Below are positions 18,301 to 27,508 of a stretch of DNA of 64,000 nt, one piece after another. Under the pieces are notes generated by a model. That model made no database searches, was not told where the DNA came from, and saw only the letters and a program-made list of their open reading frames with translations. Location of the stretch: NCBI GenBank assembly GCA_038326165.1, contig JBBQJT010000014.1, forward strand, positions 1-64,000, written 5' to 3'. The position numbers were made by a program, and so were the translations under genes. The stretch's first letter is position 1, and each line of letters begins with the position of its first letter. The DNA is from JAEUUM01 sp038326165 (GTDB taxonomy: Bacteria; Bacteroidota; Bacteroidia; Chitinophagales; Saprospiraceae).

Positions 18301-20340
18301 GGCTGAAGTATGGTAATTTCCGCTGTAGCAACCCAGTGAAAACATCAATGGGTACTTCCCAAAGTTGTTGTAATTTTCGGGATTGTCAATACTGAAATCA
18401 AATGTCCCAACGGCTGAGTGCCCCAAAAAGGATATGATGGATACACCTGCATTGATGCGGTTGAATATTTGATCATTTTGGGATATTTGAATGGGATCCG
18501 TGCTGGACTTATTGTAACTGCTTGTGTTGGCACCGAGCTTGTTAGTAGCGGCTATTTCTGCAAGATCCTTGAGATAGGATTTGAATAATTCTTGTTCTCC
18601 TTTGTTCTTACCTCCACTTAAATGGAGAATTTCTTTCTTCCAGCTTTGATCTTCAATGGTTTGGTTCTGGTTGCCAGGATTTTCAAAAGTCTTGATTTTA
18701 TCCAGATAGGTCTTTATATCATCTGATGTTTGAGCCGCTATTCGTCCAATACTTATGATGCTTTTGTTGCTAAACGCATTCATTGCTAGTAAGTTATCAG
18801 AACCAGGCAGACCGTAAGTAGGTATATAAAAACTGGCGTTCGCTGTATTTTTTAGGTTGCCATTGTCACGGACATACAAGAATTCTCTTCCCTTTCCAAT
18901 TAGGAACAAATACTTGGCATTGGGCCATTTGGCAGCAACATAATTGCTAAAGTTACGGATTGCAATAAAATGTCTTCTGTTACCGTAGGCGAACCTGTCG
19001 TAAATTTCATTTATATCGATGGTCAGGACCTTATGACCTCCTCCCGATGGGCCTGATCTATAATTGGCATATTCCTGGACCAGATCATTTCCTTTTCCAT
19101 CATCTCTCAAAGTGGGATGCGATATGATAAAATAATCAGCCGACTGGTCACTCCAATCTGAAAACTTTATTATTCTGGCATTTGTTAACAATCGGATTTG
19201 TGAAGGATTGACTATTCTCCAGTTATTGTTTATATTGTCAGAAGGCAAAGTCAACCACAAATCACTCCCACTCAACAAAACTGATTGATACAAATTGTTT
19301 TTGGTATCAATTGCAATTGGCTGGGTTAAGCTGTGGTCAAAATTCGTAATTTTTAATTGTTTATATTCATTAGAGCTTAGCGTATTGATATTAAATCTAT
19401 TTGAACCTAATCCATCAGCAAGTCGTGGATAATCTATTTCTATCATTCCAAGAATAAAAAAGCTCGCGACATCAACAACTTCATTGAAACTTAGAGAAGA
19501 AGGACCACTGTATAAAGTTGCGGGTAGCATTAAGACCGTGTCAACAACAATAGGTGATGCAAATGAGAAGTTACAAATGTTTTGTGAGTTCCATTTCACC
19601 TCGATATTATGCGTCTTAAAATAATCTTTAGAACCTATTTTAATATGCAGTCGTATGGAATCACCATTGGCATTGAATCCAGGCAGGGAAATATTCTGAG
19701 AAAATGTGTTAGCTGATTGACTGCCATAGCCTTGAGAGGCTTCAAATCTGGACTCTATTGAAATACCGGCTACTGGTTTTTGGTAGTTCTGGTAAGTATA
19801 TTTGATATTACCAGTTTGATCAGTTGCAATTGGATATGTATTGGGATCTGCTGATGTTGCTTTTTTTAGTCGATTGGCTGATGCATTAGGACCCCATGTC
19901 AAAAAATAACTGATGGTATCATTGATAAAACTGTACTCTGGATTGAGAACATCTTGTGCAGGATTAATATATAAGTGCTTATCCAACTCGCCCTTCATCT
20001 TTTCACCATAAAAAGTAATGTGATCTAGCTCAGAGAATATACTATCAGTACTGGTTAATATTGATATTTCCTTTCCCATTCTATACAGTCTGAATTGCGA
20101 AGCTGGAACAGAGGCAAGTGGAAATCCCAAGGCAGTCAAAGCGGAACCTGGAATTCTGTAAACAGCATCTTCGGATACATCAAAGCGATAATAGTCCTTA
20201 CCTTGTTCAAGCCATTCATTCCCATACAATGTATCTTGACCTATGTGCATTTGCCCATAAGAACAATTGCATAAAAGGCCGACTATTGTTGTGGTGAAAA
20301 ATGCCTTAAAAAAGACCTTAAATGATGTCATACTTTTCAT
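15316..20340 (-). CDS. porU2: PorU2-type sortase: peptidase C25 (gingipain-like) secreted protein
   Basis: I start it at the ATG at 20340 (1674 aa), which gives a signal peptide (MKSMTSFKVFFKAFF, ending CSYGQ) and begins one base after the upstream urocanase stop. The frame runs 39 bases further but into urocanase. Residues ~400-790 form a gingipain-like C25 domain with His641 (FLGHSA) and Cys671 (SLGCYSG) as the likely catalytic pair. Several Ig-like/CARDB-type beta modules follow. The last ~90 residues (FLPYPNPFSTN, then WDGRDNYGQLLGNGVYLY) resemble a FlgD/T9SS type A end. PorU removes T9SS sorting signals and attaches cargo at the surface. This longer form matches the family annotated as putative sortase PorU2; a plain secreted C25 protease is the alternative. 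Confidence 0.75.
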   Translation of the reverse strand: MKSMTSFKVFFKAFFTTTIVGLLCNCSYGQMHIGQDTLYGNEWLEQGKDYYRFDVSEDAVYRIPGSALTALGFPLASVPASQFRLYRMGKEISILTSTDSIFSELDHITFYGEKMKGELDKHLYINPAQDVLNPEYSFINDTISYFLTWGPNASANRLKKATSADPNTYPIATDQTGNIKYTYQNYQKPVAGISIESRFEASQGYGSQSANTFSQNISLPGFNANGDSIRLHIKIGSKDYFKTHNIEVKWNSQNICNFSFASPIVVDTVLMLPATLYSGPSSLSFNEVVDVASFFILGMIEIDYPRLADGLGSNRFNINTLSSNEYKQLKITNFDHSLTQPIAIDTKNNLYQSVLLSGSDLWLTLPSDNINNNWRIVNPSQIRLLTNARIIKFSDWSDQSADYFIISHPTLRDDGKGNDLVQEYANYRSGPSGGGHKVLTIDINEIYDRFAYGNRRHFIAIRNFSNYVAAKWPNAKYLFLIGKGREFLYVRDNGNLKNTANASFYIPTYGLPGSDNLLAMNAFSNKSIISIGRIAAQTSDDIKTYLDKIKTFENPGNQNQTIEDQSWKKEILHLSGGKNKGEQELFKSYLKDLAEIAATNKLGANTSSYNKSSTDPIQISQNDQIFNRINAGVSIISFLGHSAVGTFDFSIDNPENYNNFGKYPLMFSLGCYSGNYHTSAIGVGESFCFLKDKGALGFAATTYQGAASVLRDYAAEYYSLLGSSMYGKTVGELFQATNNNVRTPNNLLLNTLADQMTYHGDPAYRINQAPGPDYIVDYSSVKLNPKILTVQSDSFTLAFNITNLGTNIADSIDLRITQKFSNGDEIILRQDRVPATANSNSFSYKLSGQGKKSFGNNTLFIVLDPNTKLSEAPLPAAVTNNQLQQSNGNIGYTFYVTDNAAIPVYPPDFGIVSQLDPILKASTADPLAKPSIYYFQIDTTLKFNSPKFQGTNITSSGGVLTWKPGILLDSTVYYWRISPDSSASGVGTVWSEASFFVRKNSPNGWSQAHFYQWQQNELNNLQASKSNGSYDFIDDIKDIFINNFARRGNSAPAYYINNAFAEINYGNDILAGVYVGVIDPITGLPWVNPKGGKYGSTTPADWRDRKAFPYNTNLPEQRKALIQLLRDTIPDGFYVVFFSIQDETYGYAPQDWAADSIGLGTNIFQVLESQGAEVVRNTVLKPYPYAMAYQKNKQFLGEKLADNLLDFANVSFKLIGNWDEGFLKTPAIGPSTFWKELVWSSKQESSGSDTLSMTIYGLDASKSNPIKLFEIEPGQKQNLTSIDAKQYPYLSLVVDMEDKINKSSPDLEYVRVYYDGVPEFAISPAAALEFYRDTIQQGDIVRLKLGIENISSTNSDSLMVSYVLIDPQQQKTQVLKRQGAISTLSQDLINYTIDTRSLGGAYILEVTANPNIDQPELYDFNNLGSFNFFVDKDRYAPKLDVSFDGIRILDKDLVSASPLILVNLKDENKFIGLQDTSLLRLQLRLQDETSFTPISNQDPRLTFFPANGTGKQNNARCELKLNTLPDGEHEFLVQARDATGNEAGTTDFKLRFNVLNQRTVSSFLPYPNPFSTNMRWVYTLTGEQTPEHVRIRIYTISGVLVREITEQELGPLKVGTHKTDWSWDGRDNYGQLLGNGVYLYQVTIKDNTGKEWEARSTGADAFMKHEMGKLVILR

Positions 20341-20349
20341 TTCATGAAA
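20340..20349. repeat. Dispersed palindrome TTTCATGAAA (this copy at the hutU/porU2 junction)
   Basis: One of eleven exact copies, starting at 13843, 20340, 21233, 29072, 37090, 50866, 52633, 55130, 56077, 58018 and 58618. Five further sites keep only the inner TTCATGAA (13323, 28001, 33636, 44441, 52783). This copy contains the TGA stop of hutU, and its last base is the A of the porU2 ATG. The copy at 58018 contains the start codon of the short batD. The other copies lie inside genes, read as Phe-His-Glu or Phe-Met-Lys. Confidence 0.75.
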
Positions 20350-22369
20350 ACAATTTGTCAATGATAGAGTCGTCCACAATATTGGGAACGGTGATTGACA
20401 TGTCTTTATTTCTGTCCATCGCTCTTTTAATTGTATTTATTGCTGGGGCATTGCGGGCCCAACTTCTTCTCGCTATTCCATTATAAACATCCCAGTACAA
20501 CATTGAGTTCAATTTGCGGGATGCTTCAGCTGTGCCATCAATTACTAATCCAAATCCTCCATTGATAACTTGACCCCAACCAACGCCGCCACCATTATGT
20601 ATAGACACCCATGTTGCTCCTCTAAAACTATCCCCAATAACATTTTGGATAGCCATGTCGGCAGTAAAACGTGAACCGTCATAGATGTTTGAAGTTTCGC
20701 GATAAGGTGAATCTGTACCTGAAACATCGTGATGATCTCTTCCCAGAACGATAGGCGCAGATATATGACCTGATTGGATAGCATCATTCAAGGCTTCGGC
20801 TATTGCAATGCGTCCTTCTGCATCTGCGTAAAGTATTCTAGCCTTTGAACCTACTACTGGTATGTCCACCTTGGCTTTTTTAATCCAATTGATATTATCC
20901 ATCAATTGTGTTTTGATTTCATCTGGTGCGGCAACCAACATTTCCTCCAACACTCTTGTAGCTATTTCATCCGATTTATGAAGATCCTCTAATGATCCTG
21001 ATGCACAAACCCAACGAAATGGACCAAAGCCATAATCGAAGCACATAGGTCCCATAATATCTTGGACATAAGAAGGATACTTGTATAAATCCCGTTCCTG
21101 ATCTTTCCAAATATCAGCATTGGCCATTCCTGCTTCTTTCAAAAAGGCATTGCCATAGTCCCAAAAGTACATTCCTCTCTCACACATCAGGTTGATGAGA
21201 CGAACATGTTCGCACAAGGTTTCTTTCACTTTTTTCATGAAAAGGGCTTTGTCGCTTGACAGCAATTCCTTTGCTTCATCAAAGGTATATCCCATTGGTG
21301 CGTAGCCCAGGTCATCAATATTGTGCAATGATGTTTGATCCGAACCAAGTGCCACATGAATGTTTGCTTCATACAAACCTTGCCATAAATCAACGATATT
21401 GCCTGAATAAACCAAGGCAATCCCTTGCTTTTTTTCTGTCTCCTTTCGGATTCGATCCATCAAATCTTGTATGTTCTGATAAACATTGTCATGTTGCACA
21501 TAACCATCTACTACTCTTTGTGCAATTGCGTCGTTATCTATTTCTGCAATAACGCCAACTGTACCAGATATTACTGAGGCAATAGCTTGTGCCCCAGACA
21601 TGCCGCCAAGTCCTGAGGTGACGAATATCTCTCCTTTGAGTTGTTCATCCGTCAATCCTCTTAATCGTCCTGCATTCAATAGAGTTATGGTTGTGCCATG
21701 CACAATGCCTTGAGGACCAATATACATAAAGCTACCGGCAGTCATTTGTCCATATTGGGTAACTCCCAAAGCGTTGTATTTATTCCAATCATCCTTGGTG
21801 GAATAATTAGGTATCATCATTCCATTGGTAATTACCAGTCTTGGCGCATCCTTGGAGGAGGGGAAAAGGCCCATTGGGTGACCACTGTACAATACCAAGG
21901 TTTGCTCATCCGTCATTTCGCACAAATATTTCACCAAAAGCCTGTATTGTGCCCAATTCTGAAGAACTGAACCATTGCCTCCGTAGGTGATAAGCTCCTC
22001 GGGATACTTAGCAATCTTAATATCAAGATTGTTGTGCAGCATCAACAAAATAGCAGCAGCTTGTTTGCTTCGAGTAGGATACTCATGGATCGGCCTTGCC
22101 AGCATAGCATGCTTGGGCATGAATCTGTACATGTAAATGCGTCCGTACATTTCAAGCTCTTTCGCAAATTCTGAGGCCAATAATGCATGAAATTCTTCAG
22201 GAAAATATCTAAGTGCGTTTCTGACAGCCAAGCCCTTTTCTTCTCTGCTCAGAATTTCAGATATAACCCGCTTGGGAGCATGTGGCAAATCGTGTTGAGG
22301 GAGATAAGCTGGAGGTAAACTTATTGGAATACCTTCTAATAATTCAGCATGAAATTCATGCAAGTCCAT
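20342..22369 (-). CDS. hutU: Urocanate hydratase (urocanase)
   Basis: This 675-residue cytoplasmic enzyme is the second step of histidine degradation, urocanate to imidazolone propionate, using tightly bound NAD+. Family landmarks seen: YGGNGSVLQNWAQY (~138-151), GLGGMSGAQA (~254-263), FDYGFGPFRWVCASG (~450), SGTDSPYRET and the C-terminal GGGVGWGQVINGG. Length fits the longer Bacteroidota form. The other hut genes (hutH, hutI, hutG) are not in the window. It is the first gene of an apparent pair with porU2, one base apart, which is an unexpected partner. Confidence 0.93.
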   Translation of the reverse strand: MDLHEFHAELLEGIPISLPPAYLPQHDLPHAPKRVISEILSREEKGLAVRNALRYFPEEFHALLASEFAKELEMYGRIYMYRFMPKHAMLARPIHEYPTRSKQAAAILLMLHNNLDIKIAKYPEELITYGGNGSVLQNWAQYRLLVKYLCEMTDEQTLVLYSGHPMGLFPSSKDAPRLVITNGMMIPNYSTKDDWNKYNALGVTQYGQMTAGSFMYIGPQGIVHGTTITLLNAGRLRGLTDEQLKGEIFVTSGLGGMSGAQAIASVISGTVGVIAEIDNDAIAQRVVDGYVQHDNVYQNIQDLMDRIRKETEKKQGIALVYSGNIVDLWQGLYEANIHVALGSDQTSLHNIDDLGYAPMGYTFDEAKELLSSDKALFMKKVKETLCEHVRLINLMCERGMYFWDYGNAFLKEAGMANADIWKDQERDLYKYPSYVQDIMGPMCFDYGFGPFRWVCASGSLEDLHKSDEIATRVLEEMLVAAPDEIKTQLMDNINWIKKAKVDIPVVGSKARILYADAEGRIAIAEALNDAIQSGHISAPIVLGRDHHDVSGTDSPYRETSNIYDGSRFTADMAIQNVIGDSFRGATWVSIHNGGGVGWGQVINGGFGLVIDGTAEASRKLNSMLYWDVYNGIARRSWARNAPAINTIKRAMDRNKDMSITVPNIVDDSIIDKLFS

Positions 22370-22385
22370 CGCAAATAATTTGCAA

Positions 22386-22393
22386 CAAAATTA
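22386..22393 (-). promoter_or_regulatory. -7 promoter box for hutU
   Basis: On the minus strand this reads TAATTTTG, a perfect TAnnTTTG match, 16 bases before the hutU ATG at 22369. Confidence 0.55.
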
Positions 22394-22482
22394 CGACTAT
22401 TTTAAGCTAAGAAACTGGAGAATGATGTTCTATTTGTGGTGATGATCAAATAAACAAACTATTTCTCTTAATAGATAAGGCA

Positions 22483-23076
22483 TTATAGCTTGTTCTGCCA
22501 TCTGTTGAATTCAGCTTCTGTATCAACGTCAAAAAGCATTGGCATAAAATTTACTTTCAATTGCAATGCTTTACATTTCTGTATTGTTTGGTCAAAGACT
22601 TTTTCTGTGCTCCATGAAATATCCTTGAACAGCTGGTAATGTCCATATTTCATGCCCAATAAATAATAACCACCGTCCTCAGTTGGCCCTAACACAACAT
22701 CGTGCTGATTCAATAATTCAAATGCGTCATTTAGAATGCTACCGCTAACATCAGGACAATCACTGCCCACTATCAGTACATTTTGATGCTCAGCTAAAGC
22801 ATTGGCGAAGGCGATTTCCATTTTATAACCGAGGTCACCATCAGGCTGAAGGTATTTCTGATAGTCGGTCAACGACCAAGAATCCTGAACTACCAATTCA
22901 CCAGCATACCACAAATGTCTGTCTGCTGGTACATCTAATGTGGCTGTGCGCGTTATTTCAAGCAATTGTTTGTAAGCTTTTAAGGCAGCTTCTTCACCCA
23001 GTTTTGCTGCCAGTCGCGTTTTTACCTTTCCAAGTTCAGGTTTTCTTACAAAAACGATTAAACAATTCTGAGTCAA
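22483..23076 (-). CDS. DUF2064 / selenodomain-associated transferase-1-like glycosyltransferase
   Basis: The 197-residue protein has a nucleotide-sugar-transferase-like fold: VRKPELGKVKTRLA at 10-23 (nucleotide-binding loop), VGSDCPD around 107-113, and LGPTEDGGYYLLGMK around 139-153. These match the DUF2064/TIGR04282 family, sometimes linked to arsenosugar or selenium-associated clusters. The reaction of this member is unknown. It overlaps the upstream efflux adaptor gene by four bases (ATGA), so it sits where an ABC or RND pump gene would normally be. Confidence 0.75.
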   Translation of the reverse strand: MTQNCLIVFVRKPELGKVKTRLAAKLGEEAALKAYKQLLEITRTATLDVPADRHLWYAGELVVQDSWSLTDYQKYLQPDGDLGYKMEIAFANALAEHQNVLIVGSDCPDVSGSILNDAFELLNQHDVVLGPTEDGGYYLLGMKYGHYQLFKDISWSTEKVFDQTIQKCKALQLKVNFMPMLFDVDTEAEFNRWQNKL

Positions 23077-24476
23077 TTTTCTACATCTTTTGACTTTCCA
23101 CTTTTCTTGGATTTGTTGAGTGCTTCTTTTGTAACAATTTGTATCCTTTTGCCTTCCTTTAGTGACCTTGAAATAGAGGAATATGGACCTGCAATAACTT
23201 CCTTGACACCCTTTGTTCCATCTGTTATTTGTATGTAATTATCATCTTGAATTCCAACTTTTACATCGATGTATTTTACGGTATCACTTGATGGGACCAA
23301 AACCAAGGTGCGAATATCATCCAGTTTTTTGGTCTCACTGGATTTCTTTTCATCCTTTGAAGTTTCGTGTTTTTTCTCTCTGGTGGTTACGGATTGAATA
23401 GGCACACATATTGCTTTTTCAATTTCCCTGGTAATCAAATCAACTGATGCCGACATTCCAGGACGAAAAGGTATTCTACCGGCTTTGGCTAGATCCTCAT
23501 ACGAACTTGGATCAATTACTATTTTCACGATATAATTGGTAATCTTATCCGTTGACAGACCTGCGGAAGGCAATGACCCACCAAGTGCAGAGTTTGCAAT
23601 CTCGGTTACTTTCCCAATAAATTTTCTGTCTGGATATGCGTCAACAATAATCATCGCCAGATTGCCTAGTGCTACTTTCAAAATATCGTTTTCACTTACT
23701 TCAGCCTGTACCTCCATGATGTTGAGATTAGCAATGCGCATAATCTCGGTTCCTGCCATTTGAATAGTTCCAAGTACACGTTCGCCTTTTTTGACATTGA
23801 GTTGTGAAATAACACCCGAAGTAGGTGCAATAACCAAAGTTCTTCTGAGTGTTTTTTGAACCTCTGAGAGGGATGCCTGGCTACTTTTTATACCAAATTT
23901 TGCGGATTTTGAATTTTCTATTGCTTGGGCAACTGAAGCGTTGGCGGCGTCCAGATTGGCTTCCAATGAGTTGAATGATGTTTTGGAGTTGTCAAAATCC
24001 AAATCAGAAATTACCCCATCCTTATGCAATTGCTCATTTCGTTTGAATACTTTCTTTGCATTTTCCAATTGTGCAGCTATTTGATTGCGCTGTGCTTTGG
24101 CATTATTGATTGCTGATTCAGCGTTGCTCAATTGAGATTTGGATTGGTTTACGGCTGCCTCAGTTCTTTCAAGTTGAGATTGGTATAAATCAGGATCTAT
24201 TTTTGCCAATACTTGGCCTACTTTCACGGTATCGCCTTCTTTGATATACAAAGCGACCAACTCCCCTGAAACGTCCGAACTGATTTTGACTTCGGTTTGT
24301 GGATAGATTTTACCGCTTGCAGAAACCAATTCTTTGATATTTCTTTCGGATACGAGCTCTGTATAAACTTCTTCCCCTTTGGTCCTGGTCTTAGCTTTGT
24401 AGATGGCAAGAATTATCAAAAGAACCAATACTGCCAAACCTATTTTGATATACGATTTACTTTTACTTTTTGTCAT
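23073..24476 (-). CDS. Efflux periplasmic adaptor (MacA/HlyD type)
   Basis: The start at 24476 (467 aa) places a lysine-rich N terminus and one membrane anchor (residues ~9-27) first; the 21 extra residues of the open frame look non-coding. After the anchor come a split lipoyl domain (around SSDVSGELVALYIKEGDTV, 60-80, rejoining near PTSGVISQLNVKKGERV), a long coiled-coil hairpin (~95-200), and a beta-barrel/membrane-proximal domain. A Lys/Glu-rich insertion near residue 390 is unusual. Such adaptors bridge an inner-membrane pump to TolC. TolC is 28 bases upstream in the same operon, but no pump gene is present. Confidence 0.88.
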   Translation of the reverse strand: MTKSKSKSYIKIGLAVLVLLIILAIYKAKTRTKGEEVYTELVSERNIKELVSASGKIYPQTEVKISSDVSGELVALYIKEGDTVKVGQVLAKIDPDLYQSQLERTEAAVNQSKSQLSNAESAINNAKAQRNQIAAQLENAKKVFKRNEQLHKDGVISDLDFDNSKTSFNSLEANLDAANASVAQAIENSKSAKFGIKSSQASLSEVQKTLRRTLVIAPTSGVISQLNVKKGERVLGTIQMAGTEIMRIANLNIMEVQAEVSENDILKVALGNLAMIIVDAYPDRKFIGKVTEIANSALGGSLPSAGLSTDKITNYIVKIVIDPSSYEDLAKAGRIPFRPGMSASVDLITREIEKAICVPIQSVTTREKKHETSKDEKKSSETKKLDDIRTLVLVPSSDTVKYIDVKVGIQDDNYIQITDGTKGVKEVIAGPYSSISRSLKEGKRIQIVTKEALNKSKKSGKSKDVEN

Positions 24477-24504
24477 AATATTCTGATTTTGAAATAATTT
24501 ATTT

Positions 24505-25956
24505 CTACAATTCAAATGGTTGTCCTGCATAAAAGGCAAGCGTCTTTTGGAGGAAAATATATCGGTATTTTGCAGTTAACAAGTTATCCTCTGAAGTATA
24601 AAAATTGTTTTTGGATGTGATTAAGTCAAGCGAATTAGAGCTACCTGCGTTGAATCGTTTTTCAATATTGTCAAGGGCTCCTTTTGCAGCTTCATATTCT
24701 TTCTCGGCAGCTGCCAAACGTCCTTTTGCAGCGTTGAAGTCATTTAAGGCTCTGTACACAGTTGTCCGAAGTGATTGACGTGAAATTTCCTGGCTGAATT
24801 TGGCCTGCTCAGTGCCTATTCTTGCCTGCTGGTGATTATAGTGGGCTGCTCTTCCGTTGTAAATGGGTACTGCAAGATTTACCGAAATATTTTGTCCAAG
24901 GTTATCGACTAATTGATTACCAATAGGCTTATTTGGATAGCTAGTTCCCACCAATTGAAAAAATGTCAATTGAGATGGATTGTTATCTATTAATACACTT
25001 TGTTGCAAGGGCACGATGACAGCATTTGAATTATCCGCCTGCGAAAATTCCTTGATCGAACTTGAATAGTTGGTAGATACGTTGCCACCCAATGACAAAC
25101 TTGGCAGCCCTCCAGCTTTTGAAATTTTTTCGTTGGTCATGGCTGCTTCAACCCTTAATTCTGCTGCTTTGAGACCATTGTTTTGATTGATAGCCGTATT
25201 AAAAAGATTATCAAACTGAGATTGAACCATTGCAACTTTTAGCATGCTTTCAACATCAGGAGATTGCAATTGAATTTCGTCATCTGGATTGAGGTTCAAA
25301 TCATTTTTTAGGTTCAAGTATGCAATATTGATTGCATTTTCTTGAATAATTATGGACTCTTCCTCTCTTGCTTGTTGCGCCACCAAATTCAACCTATCGT
25401 TTCTTGGTAAACTTCCTGCATTTATGAGTTTGTCGGTTTGCTCGAGTTGTTTTTTGGAGTTTTCAAGTCTTCTTTTGGCAATATCCAAGGACTCGATATT
25501 GAGTAATATTTCCAAATAATCGACAGAAACTTGCAATGCCAGATTATCACCAATTTGTTTCACATCATACTCCGCAGCTTGAACATTGGTGACGGATTGT
25601 CTGATAGAATTGCTGATTCTTCCTCCTTGGTAGATTGGAACATTTGTGCTTAAATCATGAAAATTGAAATTTGTAGATTCGTTGACAAATGTATTTGATG
25701 CAAAATCAATGGTTCTACCAAAGCGGAAACCACCTCCCAAATTATAATTAAGACTTGGATACCTAGATTCTTTAGATGAGGCCAAGTTTACTTCAGCTTG
25801 TTTAATGGACAAGCTATTTTGCCTCAAATTGAGATTATTGGCAAGCGCATAATCAATGCACTTTTTTAAAGGCCATACTTCTTGGCCAAATCCAGGGGTC
25901 CATTTTAAAAGAAAAATGATTAGAAATAAATATATTTTTCGAGTCATGAATTTCAT
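24505..25956 (-). CDS. TolC family outer-membrane efflux protein
   Basis: A 483-residue protein with signal peptide (MTRKIYLFLIIFLLKW, ending GFGQ; MTRK at 25947 is an alternative start) and the tandem architecture of TolC-like channels. Each half starts with helix-rich sequence (CIDYALANNLNLRQNSLSIK, later NNGLKAAELRVEAAM) and carries a barrel strand pair with NVPIYQGGRI and NLAVPIYNGRAAH, the family's typical x-P-x-Y-x-G turn. It forms the outer-membrane exit duct for the adaptor encoded next. It is probably the first gene of the operon. I see no clear promoter box in the 126 bases upstream. Confidence 0.88.
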   Translation of the reverse strand: MKFMTRKIYLFLIIFLLKWTPGFGQEVWPLKKCIDYALANNLNLRQNSLSIKQAEVNLASSKESRYPSLNYNLGGGFRFGRTIDFASNTFVNESTNFNFHDLSTNVPIYQGGRISNSIRQSVTNVQAAEYDVKQIGDNLALQVSVDYLEILLNIESLDIAKRRLENSKKQLEQTDKLINAGSLPRNDRLNLVAQQAREEESIIIQENAINIAYLNLKNDLNLNPDDEIQLQSPDVESMLKVAMVQSQFDNLFNTAINQNNGLKAAELRVEAAMTNEKISKAGGLPSLSLGGNVSTNYSSSIKEFSQADNSNAVIVPLQQSVLIDNNPSQLTFFQLVGTSYPNKPIGNQLVDNLGQNISVNLAVPIYNGRAAHYNHQQARIGTEQAKFSQEISRQSLRTTVYRALNDFNAAKGRLAAAEKEYEAAKGALDNIEKRFNAGSSNSLDLITSKNNFYTSEDNLLTAKYRYIFLQKTLAFYAGQPFEL

Positions 25957-26082
25957 GCTGACACATTTTCAGCAATATTAAAGCTATTTGAAATGATTAC
26001 GCAATGCTTTTATATCAATGTTGCTTTTAGCGCGATGAAGGTAGGCTAAGATTCAAAAAAATATGGAAAAGTACGATAAATC

Positions 26083-27357
26083 TTAGTTGAAGCTTCTTGC
26101 ATCCTTTTGTTGAATACTAATACATCGATCATACCTTTCGCCAAATGGTTTGTAATAAACCAAGACGGTTATTAAGTTCTCAGCATCTCCAAAAGTGCCT
26201 TGGAGGAAAGCGTCGTCTCTCTCTCCGGTTTTGCTATCCAACAATGTGTATTGATATTCGTAATAACCTTGTTTCAAAATGATTTCGGTAGCGTATGTTT
26301 GAACTTCTGGCTGATATACCATTCTATTTTCTTCTTTGAGTTGCCAGTCGCAAAATGCTCCTGTAACATAAACCTCTTTGCCTTCAATTTCGTCATCAAT
26401 TTTTAACCTGAAGTTGACAAAGCCATAGTCGCCATTTGTTGCACATTCATCAGTATCGCGACATTTGATTACGTATTGGCCATTGATGTCTCTTCTAAAC
26501 AGATATGTACCATAAGTTGTAGGTTTGTCATTTATGAGCATAACTTCTGTACCCTCAGGGATCCGTTTGAGGTTGGCAACGTTTTCCAAAGCAAAAATGA
26601 GCGATTGGATATTAAAAAACCGAAACTCCTTCCATGAGGGAAAAACTACTTTGTCCTGAAAATCAAAATCTAGTTCGTCTGTTCTAAGGAAAACGGGGCG
26701 CAAACCGCTGATTGCGGTATCCCAGCGTTTGTTGTTTAAAACAGTTGCCTGAATTTCTAACTTAGGGTTTCTAACATTCGTTCCTTTGAGTTTTACTGAA
26801 AAATCTGCTTCTTGATACGTATTGGTTTTCTCGGCATTAGCAGGGCGGACATTGCGAATGACCGTCTGCATCAAAGGTTCAAAAACCACGAATCTTCGCA
26901 CCAAAACTGGAGCCTCGTAATTGTCTCTATCATATACAGTTAAAAGATAATTTCCTGATAATGTCCAGCGCAACTCATCATTGGGCAGATTTATTTCATA
27001 ATGTGTATATGGTACCAAAGTATTGAAGGATGCAGAGACATTGCGTATAAGTGCCCGATTTATACCATCGGTATATTCTAACTCAGACAATAAAGTACTC
27101 GGAGACCAATCTGCTCCACAATGGATGACTGAGACAAAGTAATCACCAAAATTTTGATCCATTTTATCAAATGTAAGTGTTAATCCACCGCCATTCAAAG
27201 GCGCAGTGGCAAGGGTAAGTTCATTGCCAGTGATGTGCCATTTCACCGATCTAAGCCGGTCATCAATTATAGTATCCTTGTTGATAAATACTTGTGCATG
27301 AACGGATAGGATACAGATAAAAAAATTAATAACAATTAAGATAACCCTCATTTTCAA
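26083..27357 (-). CDS. Type IX secretion system plug protein (DUF5103)
   Basis: A 424-residue exported protein with signal peptide (MRVILIVINFFICILSVHAQ). It matches the DUF5103/plug family: LRSVKWHITGNEL near the N terminus, VSVIHCGADWSPSTLLSELEYTDG in the first third, and a long run of beta strands ending in a starch-binding-like module (GAFCDWQLKEENRMVY, GYYEYQYTLLD). The plug closes the SprA translocon of the type IX system from the periplasmic side when no cargo is present. The gene stands alone on its strand between tolC and guaB. Confidence 0.82.
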   Translation of the reverse strand: MKMRVILIVINFFICILSVHAQVFINKDTIIDDRLRSVKWHITGNELTLATAPLNGGGLTLTFDKMDQNFGDYFVSVIHCGADWSPSTLLSELEYTDGINRALIRNVSASFNTLVPYTHYEINLPNDELRWTLSGNYLLTVYDRDNYEAPVLVRRFVVFEPLMQTVIRNVRPANAEKTNTYQEADFSVKLKGTNVRNPKLEIQATVLNNKRWDTAISGLRPVFLRTDELDFDFQDKVVFPSWKEFRFFNIQSLIFALENVANLKRIPEGTEVMLINDKPTTYGTYLFRRDINGQYVIKCRDTDECATNGDYGFVNFRLKIDDEIEGKEVYVTGAFCDWQLKEENRMVYQPEVQTYATEIILKQGYYEYQYTLLDSKTGERDDAFLQGTFGDAENLITVLVYYKPFGERYDRCISIQQKDARSFN

Positions 27358-27508
27358 CAGACTTAATTAATGCCTACCGCATAAAAGAAAAAACGTTTTG
27401 ATGAAATACTCCTTAAGCTGTAGCCAATTCTAATATCTAAACGAATTTACTTGATGATAAGTGTAAACAAAGCTTTGATAATTCTATTTTGGGAATATTT
27501 CATGATCA

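Noticed and set aside
20341..20379. 39-base upstream extension of the porU2 frame
   Set aside because: It runs into hutU, and the signal peptide starts cleanly at 20340.
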